Assembly (NCBI RefSeq): GCF_002072955.1
Contig: NZ_LPUF01000001.1
Location: 700,896-764,895, forward strand
Reading direction: 5' to 3'
From: Methyloprofundus sedimenti
Lineage (GTDB): Bacteria > Pseudomonadota > Gammaproteobacteria > Methylococcales > Methylomonadaceae
DNA length: 64,000 bases
In this document: one piece after another, positions 48,288-56,900 of the stretch
How the letters are laid out: each line of letters starts with the position of its first letter
How positions within the stretch are numbered: the first letter of the stretch is position 1
Notes under the pieces: model-generated
Database searches by the model: none
Told to the model about the DNA's origin: nothing
What the model saw: the letters and a program-made list of their open reading frames with translations, nothing else
Position numbers and translations under genes: made by a program

Positions 48288-49754
48288 ATGAGTGAAGAAG
48301 CCAGAAAGCTTGAAAGCTGGGAAAGTGTGATTGTTGATTTTTTTGAAAAAAAGATAGCACAGTCCAAACTTTATAAAGTAAGAGAGTATATTGAAAAGAA
48401 AGACAAAGATATTAATTCAGAAAAGGATATAAAGAAGGTTGAAAAGCTAATTAAGGCAAAAGAAGACAAGCAAAATGAACTAAATGAATTAAGAATTGAC
48501 GCTCCTTCAACTGAGATTAGGCTGTGGATAGATAAAGCAAGTCAAACAAAAATTGCGAAAGGAAAAAGAATAATTAAAGCAACTCATGTTTTAAGATTTT
48601 CTCATAGCTCCTCATTATCTGATGGCTTTATGCTGGAAGAAAAATCTAATGATATGATTCTTACAACGTCATCACTCAAAAAAACGCTCACATATGATTT
48701 AGCTCATAACAATGGTGCATTAATTACTGTATCAAGGTTTTTAGCTTTGAAGTTATCAGAAAAACTGATAATTGACTTAATTATTGATGGAGATTATAGC
48801 TTTTTAAACCCATTTGCTGAAAATCAAGAGCAGCTTGAAAAGTGGAGTAATGGATTCGATAAAATTGTTGAAGAAAGAGAAATTAAAACAGCAGATAAAG
48901 CTAAGCAAATTTACTTTCCTTTAATTAAAGGTGATGAACAAGTTAGTATAGATAATATTAACTACCATTTAATTACGCCTTTATTTTCATCTTCTTTAAC
49001 TGAAGAGTTTTTTACTATTGTAAGTAACCTTAAGTTTGGTAAAGAACAAGAAAATATTAGGAAGCAATTAAAAGTAAGTAATGAAAACTCACCTAAATAT
49101 CACCATAAAGCATATATTGATTTCCCAAGTTTAGGAATACAAAAATTTGGAGGCGCACAACCACAAAACGTTTCAATGCTTAATAAAAACCGCAGTGGAA
49201 AGAGTTATTTATTTTCATCTCAACCCTCTACTTGGCAAAGCCAACTCAAGCCGCCTATTTATAAAGCTTCTTTCTTCGATAATTTTAGCACTAGCCATAT
49301 TAATGAAGATATTAATTATCTTCGTGATTTTTTGCTTCGTTTTGAACGTATTGACCTAAGTATTAAAGACCCTAAACGTTACGCTCATCTAGTCCGTTGG
49401 GTGAATAGCATCATTGATGAAGTTTTGTTTTATACCGCGAGCATTCAAAAACTGCCGCCTGATTGGTCTGCAACAGATAAGATTAAATTAAAACCTGAAC
49501 ACCAATATTTTCTTGATCCTTATCGAGCCGAAAAAGAGTTTCAAAACCAACGTTTATCCACAGATTGGCAAACGATTGTTTGTAATGATTTTGCCAGATG
49601 GCTTAACAATAAACTAATAGGTCAAGAGAAAAAATTTACCCCACAGTCTGGGCATACACGTCTATGGAAAAAATTATTTGAAGAACCACTAAGAGAAGAT
49701 GTTGAAGCCATTAAAACGGAAATCAAATATAACCAACAGGAGAAAAAGGTATGA
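48288..49754 (+). CDS. csy1: Cas8f (Csy1), large subunit of the type I-F surveillance complex
   Basis: Cas8f recognises the PAM and binds the crRNA 5' handle with Cas5f. The 488-residue protein shows the Csy1 pattern: FEKKIAQSKLYKVREYIEKK at the start, THVLRFSHSSSLSDGF, SFLNPFAENQEQLEKW, FGGAQPQNVSMLNKNRSGKSY (GGAQPQNVSMLNKNRSGK is diagnostic) and LLRFERIDLSIKDPKRYAHLV. It is longer than the about 430 residues of Pseudomonas Csy1, partly from a lysine-rich coiled N-terminal stretch. It starts 1 nt after cas2-3 and overlaps cas5f by ATGA. Confidence 0.93.
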   Translation: MSEEARKLESWESVIVDFFEKKIAQSKLYKVREYIEKKDKDINSEKDIKKVEKLIKAKEDKQNELNELRIDAPSTEIRLWIDKASQTKIAKGKRIIKATHVLRFSHSSSLSDGFMLEEKSNDMILTTSSLKKTLTYDLAHNNGALITVSRFLALKLSEKLIIDLIIDGDYSFLNPFAENQEQLEKWSNGFDKIVEEREIKTADKAKQIYFPLIKGDEQVSIDNINYHLITPLFSSSLTEEFFTIVSNLKFGKEQENIRKQLKVSNENSPKYHHKAYIDFPSLGIQKFGGAQPQNVSMLNKNRSGKSYLFSSQPSTWQSQLKPPIYKASFFDNFSTSHINEDINYLRDFLLRFERIDLSIKDPKRYAHLVRWVNSIIDEVLFYTASIQKLPPDWSATDKIKLKPEHQYFLDPYRAEKEFQNQRLSTDWQTIVCNDFARWLNNKLIGQEKKFTPQSGHTRLWKKLFEEPLREDVEAIKTEIKYNQQEKKV

Positions 49755-50932
49755 GCCAGTATATTCTGCTAAATCGAATAAAAGTACAAAATGCCAATGC
49801 AATTGCTGGTTTTACTTGGGGCTTTCCTGCGATTACCCATTTTTTAGGCTTTACTCATAACCTCGCTCGCAAACTGGCAGAATCCGATAGATTTAAGGAT
49901 ATTTCTTTAACAGGTTGTGCGGTCATTTCACATCAGCATCATGTGCATACTTACCGTTCCTCTTATGATATTGAGTTTACTCAAAGCCGTAACCCGCCTT
50001 ATTTAGATTCACATAATAAAGCAGATACGCCCCCCGTCATTGAAGAAGGAAAAATGAATATGACGGTTTCATTGCTGATTGGCTATGAAGGCAATATAGG
50101 CAATCGTCAAGATAGTTTTATCAAATGGCTTAGCAAAACCTGTCTTTTACAACGTTTAGCAGGAGGCACAATCCTTAATATTAAAAACATAGAGTCTTAC
50201 ACACTAGATGAAAATAACATAAGAATCATCAAACGTAAGTTATTACCAGCGTTTGTATTAATAGATCGTTCTAATTTCCTAGAAGAACACTATCAAACAA
50301 AATTGACTGAAAATAATGAAGTTGAATTACTTGAGGCATGGCTGGATTTTGTGGCTCTCAAGCAAAAAGCACGGCCTAAATCGGATTTAATCAACAAGTA
50401 TATCCAGACATTAAATAAAAATAATTCAGATAACCTACAAGAAACTCAATTGTTTGAGAGTTGGCAAAAACATCTGCAAACGCCTTACCAACAAGAGCTT
50501 ATTCCCGATGAGCTAATAACTTATTTTAACGAACTGGAAAAAAGCAAAGCCCATGAAAAATTGTTAGCACAGTGGCAAAATTATTGTAAACCCGATGAAA
50601 AAACCGATGCGGATTGGGAGTATATCGACAAACCTAAAACAGGCTATTTAGTTCCCATCATGACAGGTTACAAAGCCATATCCAAAGTTTATGAGAACAA
50701 GGATGTAGAAAACACCCGAGACGATGAAACCGATGTTTGCTTTGTTGAATCAGCTCACAGCATTGGTGAATGGCAAAGTGTGCATCGGCTAAAAAATGTA
50801 GACGAAATCAGTCACTGCTTATGGCACTACGATTACGAAGAAAACTGGTATTTATGTAAACAAAAGCAAATACAACAGCAAGAAACGAGTAATAACGAAA
50901 TTATCATTGAAAATCCAAATGATGATTTCTGA
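49751..50932 (+). CDS. csy2: Cas5f (Csy2), type I-F surveillance complex subunit
   Basis: Cas5f pairs with Cas8f at the foot of the complex and holds the crRNA handle. The 393-residue protein opens QYILLNRIKVQNANAIAGFTWGFPAITHFLGF, of which NANAIAGFTWGFPAITHFLG is typical, and has SHQHHVHTYRS. Near the end are YLVPIMTGYKAIS and ESAHSIGEWQSVHRL. It is about 60 residues longer than Pseudomonas Csy2; extra charged, helical sequence lies at about residues 190-285. It ends 41 nt before cas7f. Confidence 0.93.
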   Translation: MSQYILLNRIKVQNANAIAGFTWGFPAITHFLGFTHNLARKLAESDRFKDISLTGCAVISHQHHVHTYRSSYDIEFTQSRNPPYLDSHNKADTPPVIEEGKMNMTVSLLIGYEGNIGNRQDSFIKWLSKTCLLQRLAGGTILNIKNIESYTLDENNIRIIKRKLLPAFVLIDRSNFLEEHYQTKLTENNEVELLEAWLDFVALKQKARPKSDLINKYIQTLNKNNSDNLQETQLFESWQKHLQTPYQQELIPDELITYFNELEKSKAHEKLLAQWQNYCKPDEKTDADWEYIDKPKTGYLVPIMTGYKAISKVYENKDVENTRDDETDVCFVESAHSIGEWQSVHRLKNVDEISHCLWHYDYEENWYLCKQKQIQQQETSNNEIIIENPNDDF

Positions 50933-50972
50933 CTAAAACACTATTATTTAATTAAATGACAAGGAAAAAACA

Positions 50973-52016
50973 ATGACTATGAAATTACCAAGCCTACTTT
51001 CATTTGAACGCAAACTAGAAACCTCTGATGCACTGATGTATTCAGGTAATTGGAGTGATATTGGTATTGAAACAATAGAAAATGAACAAGAAATAGAGGG
51101 TAAAATTAGAAAAATTGAACGACCAGCTTGGAAAGAAATTCCTATTACTAAACGTAATAATCGTTCCACACAAAGTGCTTACGGTATTGATGATGCAAAA
51201 AAATCTGAGCCTAATCCTGTATCATCAGATAGTGATGATGCTAATTTACCGCATAATAAAGATACCTTAAAAGTCAGCTACACATTAAGAGTTATTGGAA
51301 ATGTAGGTAAACCTTTTGCTTGTAATGTTCCTGATTTTGAAACCTTAATTACCGAAAAAGTTAAAACTTTTAAAGAGAGTGAGACAGGACTAAAACAATT
51401 AGCTTCTCGTTATGCTTATAACATTGCTAATGGGCGTTTTCTATGGCGTAACCGAGTTTGTGCTGAAAACATAAAAATACATGTCTTTCATGGTGAAACA
51501 AATCCTCCTTTAGAATTTACAGCGTATGATTTTGCATTAAATAATTTCGATGAAAATAGTGACAATAATAATCTCAAAAAATTAACCGAAGTTATTCTAA
51601 CAGGGTTAAATAGTCATGAAGACTTTATCTTTCTTAAAATTGATGCTTATGTAAAACTGGGCAATGGTCAACATGTTTTTCCATCTCAAGAAATGAATAT
51701 GAATGAAAAAGGTAAAATATTATTCAAGCTGAATGAATGTGCAGCCATACATAATGTAAAAATAGGGAATGCCTTAAGAACGGTTGATAATTGGTACGAT
51801 GCTGCTGAATTCCCAATAGCGGCAGAACCCTATGGTTCAGTGACACAAAGTGGTCAAGCCTATAGAAAAAGTAAAAATGATTTATACACGCTTATGGAAG
51901 CATGGGTAAATGAAACAGAAAACAAACTGAATGATAATGATAAAAGTTATATTATTTCTAATTTGATTCGTGGTGGTGTTTTTAGTGGAGAAAGTAAAAA
52001 AAAGGCTAAGAAATGA
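50973..52016 (+). CDS. csy3: Cas7f (Csy3), backbone subunit
   Basis: Six Cas7f copies coat the spacer part of the crRNA. The 347-residue protein begins KLPSLLSFERKLETSDALMYSGNW and has TKRNNRSTQSAYG, the SRYAYNIANGRFLWRNRV block, GQHVFPSQEMN and AAEFPIAAEPYGSVTQSGQAYR, all characteristic of Csy3. AAGGAAA lies just upstream of its ATG. Its stop overlaps the cas6f start (ATGA). Confidence 0.96.
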   Translation: MTMKLPSLLSFERKLETSDALMYSGNWSDIGIETIENEQEIEGKIRKIERPAWKEIPITKRNNRSTQSAYGIDDAKKSEPNPVSSDSDDANLPHNKDTLKVSYTLRVIGNVGKPFACNVPDFETLITEKVKTFKESETGLKQLASRYAYNIANGRFLWRNRVCAENIKIHVFHGETNPPLEFTAYDFALNNFDENSDNNNLKKLTEVILTGLNSHEDFIFLKIDAYVKLGNGQHVFPSQEMNMNEKGKILFKLNECAAIHNVKIGNALRTVDNWYDAAEFPIAAEPYGSVTQSGQAYRKSKNDLYTLMEAWVNETENKLNDNDKSYIISNLIRGGVFSGESKKKAKK

Positions 52017-52636
52017 AATACTACATAGAACTAACCTTAATACCCAATGATGAAATCCCGCTTCATTTTCTCTGGGAAAAACTCTATCAACAACTGCATT
52101 TAGCACTGGTCGAAAACCTTATTATTAAGGAAATTAAAAAAAATATTAAAGGTGAAGAAATCGAAAAAAAAATATCAAAAGTTGGTGTTTCTTTCCCCAA
52201 GTACAATAAAGAAAAATGCTATTTGTGCAATAAATTACGCTTATTGGCATTGGAAAAAGAGTATCTGGAAGCCTTAAATCTGGATAAATACTTTGCTAGA
52301 CTTACAGATTATGTTCATCAAACCTGCATAAAAGAAATTCCAGTAGATAAAATCACTGGTTATGCTTTTTTTAAGCGTGAGCAAGTTAAAAGTAATAACG
52401 AACGATTGGCCAGACGTAGAGCAAACAAAAAGGGTATTTCCAATGAACTGGCACTTAATTTTTTTACAAAAAAAATGGAAGTAAAAAGCAAAGCACCATT
52501 TATTTACATTAAAAGTCAAAGTAATGGTAAACGCTATCCTTTATTTATTTTGATGGAGGAAGCCAGTATAAAGTCTGAGAGTGCAGAATTTAGTTCTTAT
52601 GGACTAAGTAGTATTAGTTCTGTGCCTATTTTCTGA
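52013..52636 (+). CDS. csy4: Cas6f (Csy4), crRNA-processing endoribonuclease
   Basis: Cas6f cuts the repeat hairpin at its 3' base and stays bound to it. The 207-residue protein starts MKYYIELTLIPNDE; His29 in YQQLHLAL is at the same place as the catalytic His29 of Pseudomonas Csy4. It carries the arginine-rich helix RLARRRANKKGIS that reads the hairpin, a SQSNGKRYPLFI strand like the family SQSTGQ block, and the C-terminal YGLSSISSVPIF. It has a charged insertion at about 42-52 (KNIKGEEIEKK). It ends 43 nt before a solitary repeat that it should be able to bind. Confidence 0.95.
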   Translation: MKYYIELTLIPNDEIPLHFLWEKLYQQLHLALVENLIIKEIKKNIKGEEIEKKISKVGVSFPKYNKEKCYLCNKLRLLALEKEYLEALNLDKYFARLTDYVHQTCIKEIPVDKITGYAFFKREQVKSNNERLARRRANKKGISNELALNFFTKKMEVKSKAPFIYIKSQSNGKRYPLFILMEEASIKSESAEFSSYGLSSISSVPIF

Positions 52637-52639
52637 AAA

Positions 52640-52679
52640 TTTAGAGAGAGGGGGAGCTGTGACTAGGTTTTACCCAAGT
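52640..52679 (+). promoter_or_regulatory. Possible degenerate handle plus 32-nt pseudo-spacer
   Basis: TTTAGAGA at 52640-52647 matches 6 of 8 bases of the normal repeat 3' handle CTTAGAAA. Exactly 32 nt, the standard I-F spacer length, separate it from the solitary repeat starting at 52680. No upstream repeat stem is recognisable. This could be a crRNA-like unit, but an 8-nt partial match can occur by chance. Confidence 0.35.
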
Positions 52680-52707
52680 GTTCACTGCCGCACAGGCAGC
52701 TATAGCC
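52680..52707 (+). repeat. Solitary type I-F CRISPR repeat with altered 3' handle
   Basis: The first 22 bases, from GTTCACTGCC to GGCAGCT, are identical to the array repeat; the last six are ATAGCC instead of TAGAAA. The Cas6f hairpin CTGCC-GCACA-GGCAG (52685-52699) and cleavage site after 52699 are intact. It lies alone, 1.25 kb from the array and 80 bp upstream of the antitoxin gene. Confidence 0.92.
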
Positions 52708-52726
52708 CATGGTTTTGAAACGGCAA

Positions 52727-52759
52727 CGCCATATTGTAGCAATCTGCTACAATATGGCG
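52727..52759. promoter_or_regulatory. Perfect 15-bp inverted repeat, likely toxin-antitoxin operator
   Basis: CGCCATATTGTAGCA, spacer ATC, and the exact inverted copy TGCTACAATATGGCG sit 28 bp before the antitoxin ATG. Antitoxins of type II systems commonly bind such palindromes over their promoter. TACAAT at 52748-52753 could be the -10 box. Confidence 0.65.
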
Positions 52760-52787
52760 TAATAACAATCAATAATGAGATTTAACT

Positions 52788-53213
52788 ATGGCAAAAGCAG
52801 CGTCTCCAATTCGGTTACAACAAAGTTTAATGCAAGCGGCAGAATTATCGGCCAAACGGTTTCACCGTAGTACAGCAGAACAAATTGAATATTGGGCTGA
52901 TCTGGGGCGGAGTGTGTCATCAGTCTTAGATCCTGATGTATTGTTATCCGTAGTATCAGGCGTGGTTACAATAAAAACAGAACCTGTTTTTAGTTCCAGT
53001 ATTGACCCAGATAAAGTTTTTCAATCACTGGAAAATGACCGCAAGGAAGGAGCCTTAAGCAATACGATCACAACGAGTGCTATTAATTACCAAGCCTCAA
53101 TAAAACATCCTGGGTATTTGGAACAAATTGACCCAGCGGGCAATATAACAACCGGCCAATTTGAGAATGGGCAGTTTATAGCGCTAAAGGCTGAGTTGCT
53201 TGAAAAAAGATAA
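52788..53213 (+). CDS. ParD-like antitoxin
   Basis: The 141-residue protein matches the ParD-like antitoxin family, with ASPIRLQQSLMQAAELSAKRFHRS-type start (ASPIRLQQSLMQAAELS), then RSTAEQIEYWADLGRSVSSVLDPD. Such proteins pair with zeta-type toxins. The C-terminal half (VFQSLENDRKEGALSN and IDPAGNITTGQFENG) probably wraps the toxin. It overlaps the toxin gene by 14 nt, so expression is coupled. It lies between cas6f and the CRISPR array, an unusual place, and behind a palindromic operator and a solitary CRISPR repeat. Confidence 0.85.
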   Translation: MAKAASPIRLQQSLMQAAELSAKRFHRSTAEQIEYWADLGRSVSSVLDPDVLLSVVSGVVTIKTEPVFSSSIDPDKVFQSLENDRKEGALSNTITTSAINYQASIKHPGYLEQIDPAGNITTGQFENGQFIALKAELLEKR

Positions 53214-53787
53214 ACAGCTTTGGCTGCTTGCGGGTGGTAATGGCGCAGGCAAAAGTACGTTTTACCAAACACGACTACAACCCTTAGGGTTGCCTTTTAT
53301 CAATGCAGATGTATTGGCAAAACAGCTTTATCCTGAGCAGCCAGAACAACACAGTTATGAAGCCGCTAAAATTGCCGCAGCGATGCGTATGCAATTATTA
53401 CAAGAGGGGCGTAACTTTTGTTTTGAAACGGTGTTTTCGCATCCGTCAAAAATAGACTTTGTGGCGCGAGCAAAAGCAATGGGTTATCAAATTGTACTGG
53501 TATTTATCCATTTAGAACTCGTCTCGCTTAACCAGGCACGAATTGCACAGCGAGTGAGTGAAGGTGGGCACTATGTACCAGAAGAAAAAGTCCTTAGCAG
53601 AATTCCCAGAGTATTACACAATATTCAACAAGTTTTGCCTTTATGTGATCACAGCTACCTATTAGATAATTCACGCTTCGATAATCCTTTCCAGCAAATC
53701 GCTGAAATACACACCGGACAACTTTTAATACAAAAAGAACCGTTGCCAGCGTGGGCACAAGAATTGCTGAAAGATTATTTGGATTGA
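53200..53787 (+). CDS. Zeta-toxin family kinase
   Basis: Zeta toxins phosphorylate UDP-N-acetylamino sugars (or related substrates) with ATP and block cell-wall synthesis. The 195-residue protein starts at TTG 53200 inside the antitoxin gene. It has a Walker A motif GGNGAGKST at residues 12-20, FINADVLAKQL, FCFETVFSHPSKIDF with the catalytic acidic region, and IAQRVSEGGHYVPEEKVLSRIPR, a typical arginine-rich lid. The pair may act as an addiction module that protects the CRISPR locus from loss. Confidence 0.88.
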   Translation: MKKDKQLWLLAGGNGAGKSTFYQTRLQPLGLPFINADVLAKQLYPEQPEQHSYEAAKIAAAMRMQLLQEGRNFCFETVFSHPSKIDFVARAKAMGYQIVLVFIHLELVSLNQARIAQRVSEGGHYVPEEKVLSRIPRVLHNIQQVLPLCDHSYLLDNSRFDNPFQQIAEIHTGQLLIQKEPLPAWAQELLKDYLD

Positions 53788-53932
53788 ACACAGGTTATTT
53801 TGACCAAAGTTTTTTAAGCTCTTTAAAAATATATATAAATTAATAAGTTATAAACGGCAAAAAATTATTGGTGTTTTGATGGAAAAAAACCTAACTGCCT
53901 GTTGTAACTATTTTTTTGTGCTTTATACTGTA
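53788..53932 (+). promoter_or_regulatory. Probable CRISPR leader
   Basis: This 145-bp AT-rich stretch lies immediately before the first repeat. Its side is fixed by repeat orientation (I-F repeats start GTTCACTG and run away from the leader) and by repeat decay at the opposite end. I saw no clean IHF site, so details of the leader are unproven. Confidence 0.6.
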
Positions 53933-56900
53933 GTTCACTGCCGCACAGGCAGCTTAGAAAAAAGCAAAGGCTTTACGATGAAATAACGGGTTGTTCACTG
54001 CCGCACAGGCAGCTTAGAAACATTGCAGTCAAATGAGTTTGTAATAAGTGTGGTTCACTGCCGCACAGGCAGCTTAGAAAAGCTATCTGGAATTAATCTC
54101 AATTCACCGTTTGTTCACTGCCGCACAGGCAGCTTAGAAAAAAGTATAAGGGTGAGGATAAAAATGGTTTAAGTTCACTGCCGCACAGGCAGCTTAGAAA
54201 ACGCGCGCTTGATTGGGCCGAGGGATTAAGAGGTTCACTGCCGCACAGGCAGCTTAGAAAGTGATTATGGGGTTTTTCTGCGCACAGCTAAAGTTCACTG
54301 CCGCACAGGCAGCTTAGAAAGATGCAAGTGTTCTAAGCTCTAATAAAAAAGGGTTCACTGCCGCACAGGCAGCTTAGAAACGACAGTATAAAATTGGATG
54401 ATGGCGGGGAAAAGTTCACTGCCGCACAGGCAGCTTAGAAAGCCATACATGCTATTAAAAATACTAAATGAGCGTTCACTGCCGCACAGGCAGCTTAGAA
54501 AGGCAATGTGTACTCACCATCAACTGACAAGCCGTTCACTGCCGCACAGGCAGCTTAGAAATGCTAACATTGCTACGTTAAAACCGATAACCGGTTCACT
54601 GCCGCACAGGCAGCTTAGAAAGTCATTGCAAAGTTAAAAGAAAAGAGCTGGGTGTTCACTGCCGCACAGGCAGCTTAGAAAAGCGGCGCTTTAAGCAATT
54701 TATTAATCAAACTGTTCACTGCCGCACAGGCAGCTTAGAAAGGTTGAATTAACCATGGGACATCCTAATAGTAGTTCACTGCCGCACAGGCAGCTTAGAA
54801 AATAGAAACTGATGGGGGTAGAGGTTATACGGGGGTTCACTGCCGCACAGGCAGCTTAGAAAGACTGAATTAACCATGGGACATCCTAATAGTAGTTCAC
54901 TGCCGCACAGGCAGCTTAGAAAGTCTGGTGCGGATCTTGCAATTATCCCTCACTGTTCACTGCCGCACAGGCAGCTTAGAAAAGTAGAGTACCCATACAA
55001 GTTTAAAAACAATCCGTTCACTGCCGCACAGGCAGCTTAGAAAAGGTAGTTACTCATGTGCCAGGGCGTTTGTCAGGTTCACTGCCGCACAGGCAGCTTA
55101 GAAAGTTTAAATACATAGTTAAAATTGAAGATGTAAGTTCACTGCCGCACAGGCAGCTTAGAAAAGGCAGACCTTTTAAGTCTGATAAAAAGCAGCGTTC
55201 ACTGCCGCACAGGCAGCTTAGAAATGGTTTTAATGTTCTGCATAAAATATTAGCTAGTTCACTGCCGCACAGGCAGCTTAGAAAAATGCTGATTCGCCTT
55301 CCTTTGATACTACTGAGTTCACTGCCGCACAGGCAGCTTAGAAATAGCAACAATTGTTCATCTTCGGCACACGAACGTTCACTGCCGCACAGGCAGCTTA
55401 GAAATGGAAGCGAGGATCATTATTTAATAATTGATAGTTCACTGCCGCACAGGCAGCTTAGAAATACTTCAAATGGTTCTAGTGATGAATCGCGCCGTTC
55501 ACTGCCGCACAGGCAGCTTAGAAAAGGAGTCAGTCTGATGACGGGGTTCGCGTGATGTTCACTGCCGCACAGGCAGCTTAGAAACATTGAAGTTGATCTT
55601 CCTAAAACTAATTGTTGTTCACTGCCGCACAGGCAGCTTAGAAATTCTACTATGAAGGATGTTACATGCTTACGCAGTTCACTGCCGCACAGGCAGCTTA
55701 GAAATATAAGGTGTAAATTGCCTGATGGGTCACAGGGTTCACTGCCGCACAGGCAGCTTAGAAAAACTACAGCTTGCAATTCTGTATTCGATGAACGTTC
55801 ACTGCCGCACAGGCAGCTTAGAAAATCATCACAAAAGTATTCAGTTGGACAAACTCGTTCACTGCCGCACAGGCAGCTTAGAAATGAGCGTTTTAGTCGT
55901 TGGGGATCTTCAAGTAGTTCACTGCCGCACAGGCAGCTTAGAAATAAATTAAAATATCCTGGCGGTTTTAAATTTCGTTCACTGCCGCACAGGCAGCTTA
56001 GAAATGTTCCAGAAAATGACACGGCACAAAACAATGGTTCACTGCCGCACAGGCAGCTTAGAAAGGCATAGTATATGTTGGTCTCCTGAGCTAAGTTGTT
56101 CACTGCCGCACAGGCAGCTTAGAAAATTACTTTAATTAGCACATCTATTTTTAAATTGTTCACTGCCGCACAGGCAGCTTAGAAAATATTGGTGATCCTG
56201 CACTTCGCCGATTTCGCCGTTCACTGCCGCACAGGCAGCTTAGAAAAAGTTCTGAATGTATAAAAATTTCAATTTCCAGTTCACTGCCGCACAGGCAGCT
56301 TAGAAATTATTCGTGCTTATGAATCTATAATTTATTTTGTTCACTGCCGCACAGGCAGCTTAGAAACAGGACATGGGTCTGTTTACTTTTTTAAAGATGT
56401 TCACTGCCGCACAGGCAGCTTAGAAAAGTACGGCCAGTGATGGGACAATTACCAAGTTGTTCACTGCCGCACAGGCAGCTTAGAAATGAAAGCATGATGA
56501 CTAAGAATTCGCCATTAGGTTCACTGCCGCACAGGCAGCTTAGAAACGCTTCAGTGGTTTGAATAGTGGCTTTAATCGGTTCACTGCCGCACAGGCAGCT
56601 TAGAAAACGTTAGATGCGCAGCCAGTTTATGTCACAATGTTCACTGCCGCACAGGCAGCTTAGAAACAACGAAAAATTAGGGCCATCATCTAAAACAACG
56701 TTCACTGCCGCACAGGCAGCTTAGAAATTTTGAGGGTAGGCCGGATTTTCGTGAATCTTGTTCACTGCCGCACAGGCAGCTTAGAAAGATACAAAAGGTA
56801 ATTTTGCTTTACCAGCGATGTTCACTGCCGCACAGGCAGCTTAGAAAGGTTGATGCATTTATGGATGATAGGCTGTCTAGTTCACTGCCGCACAGGCAGC

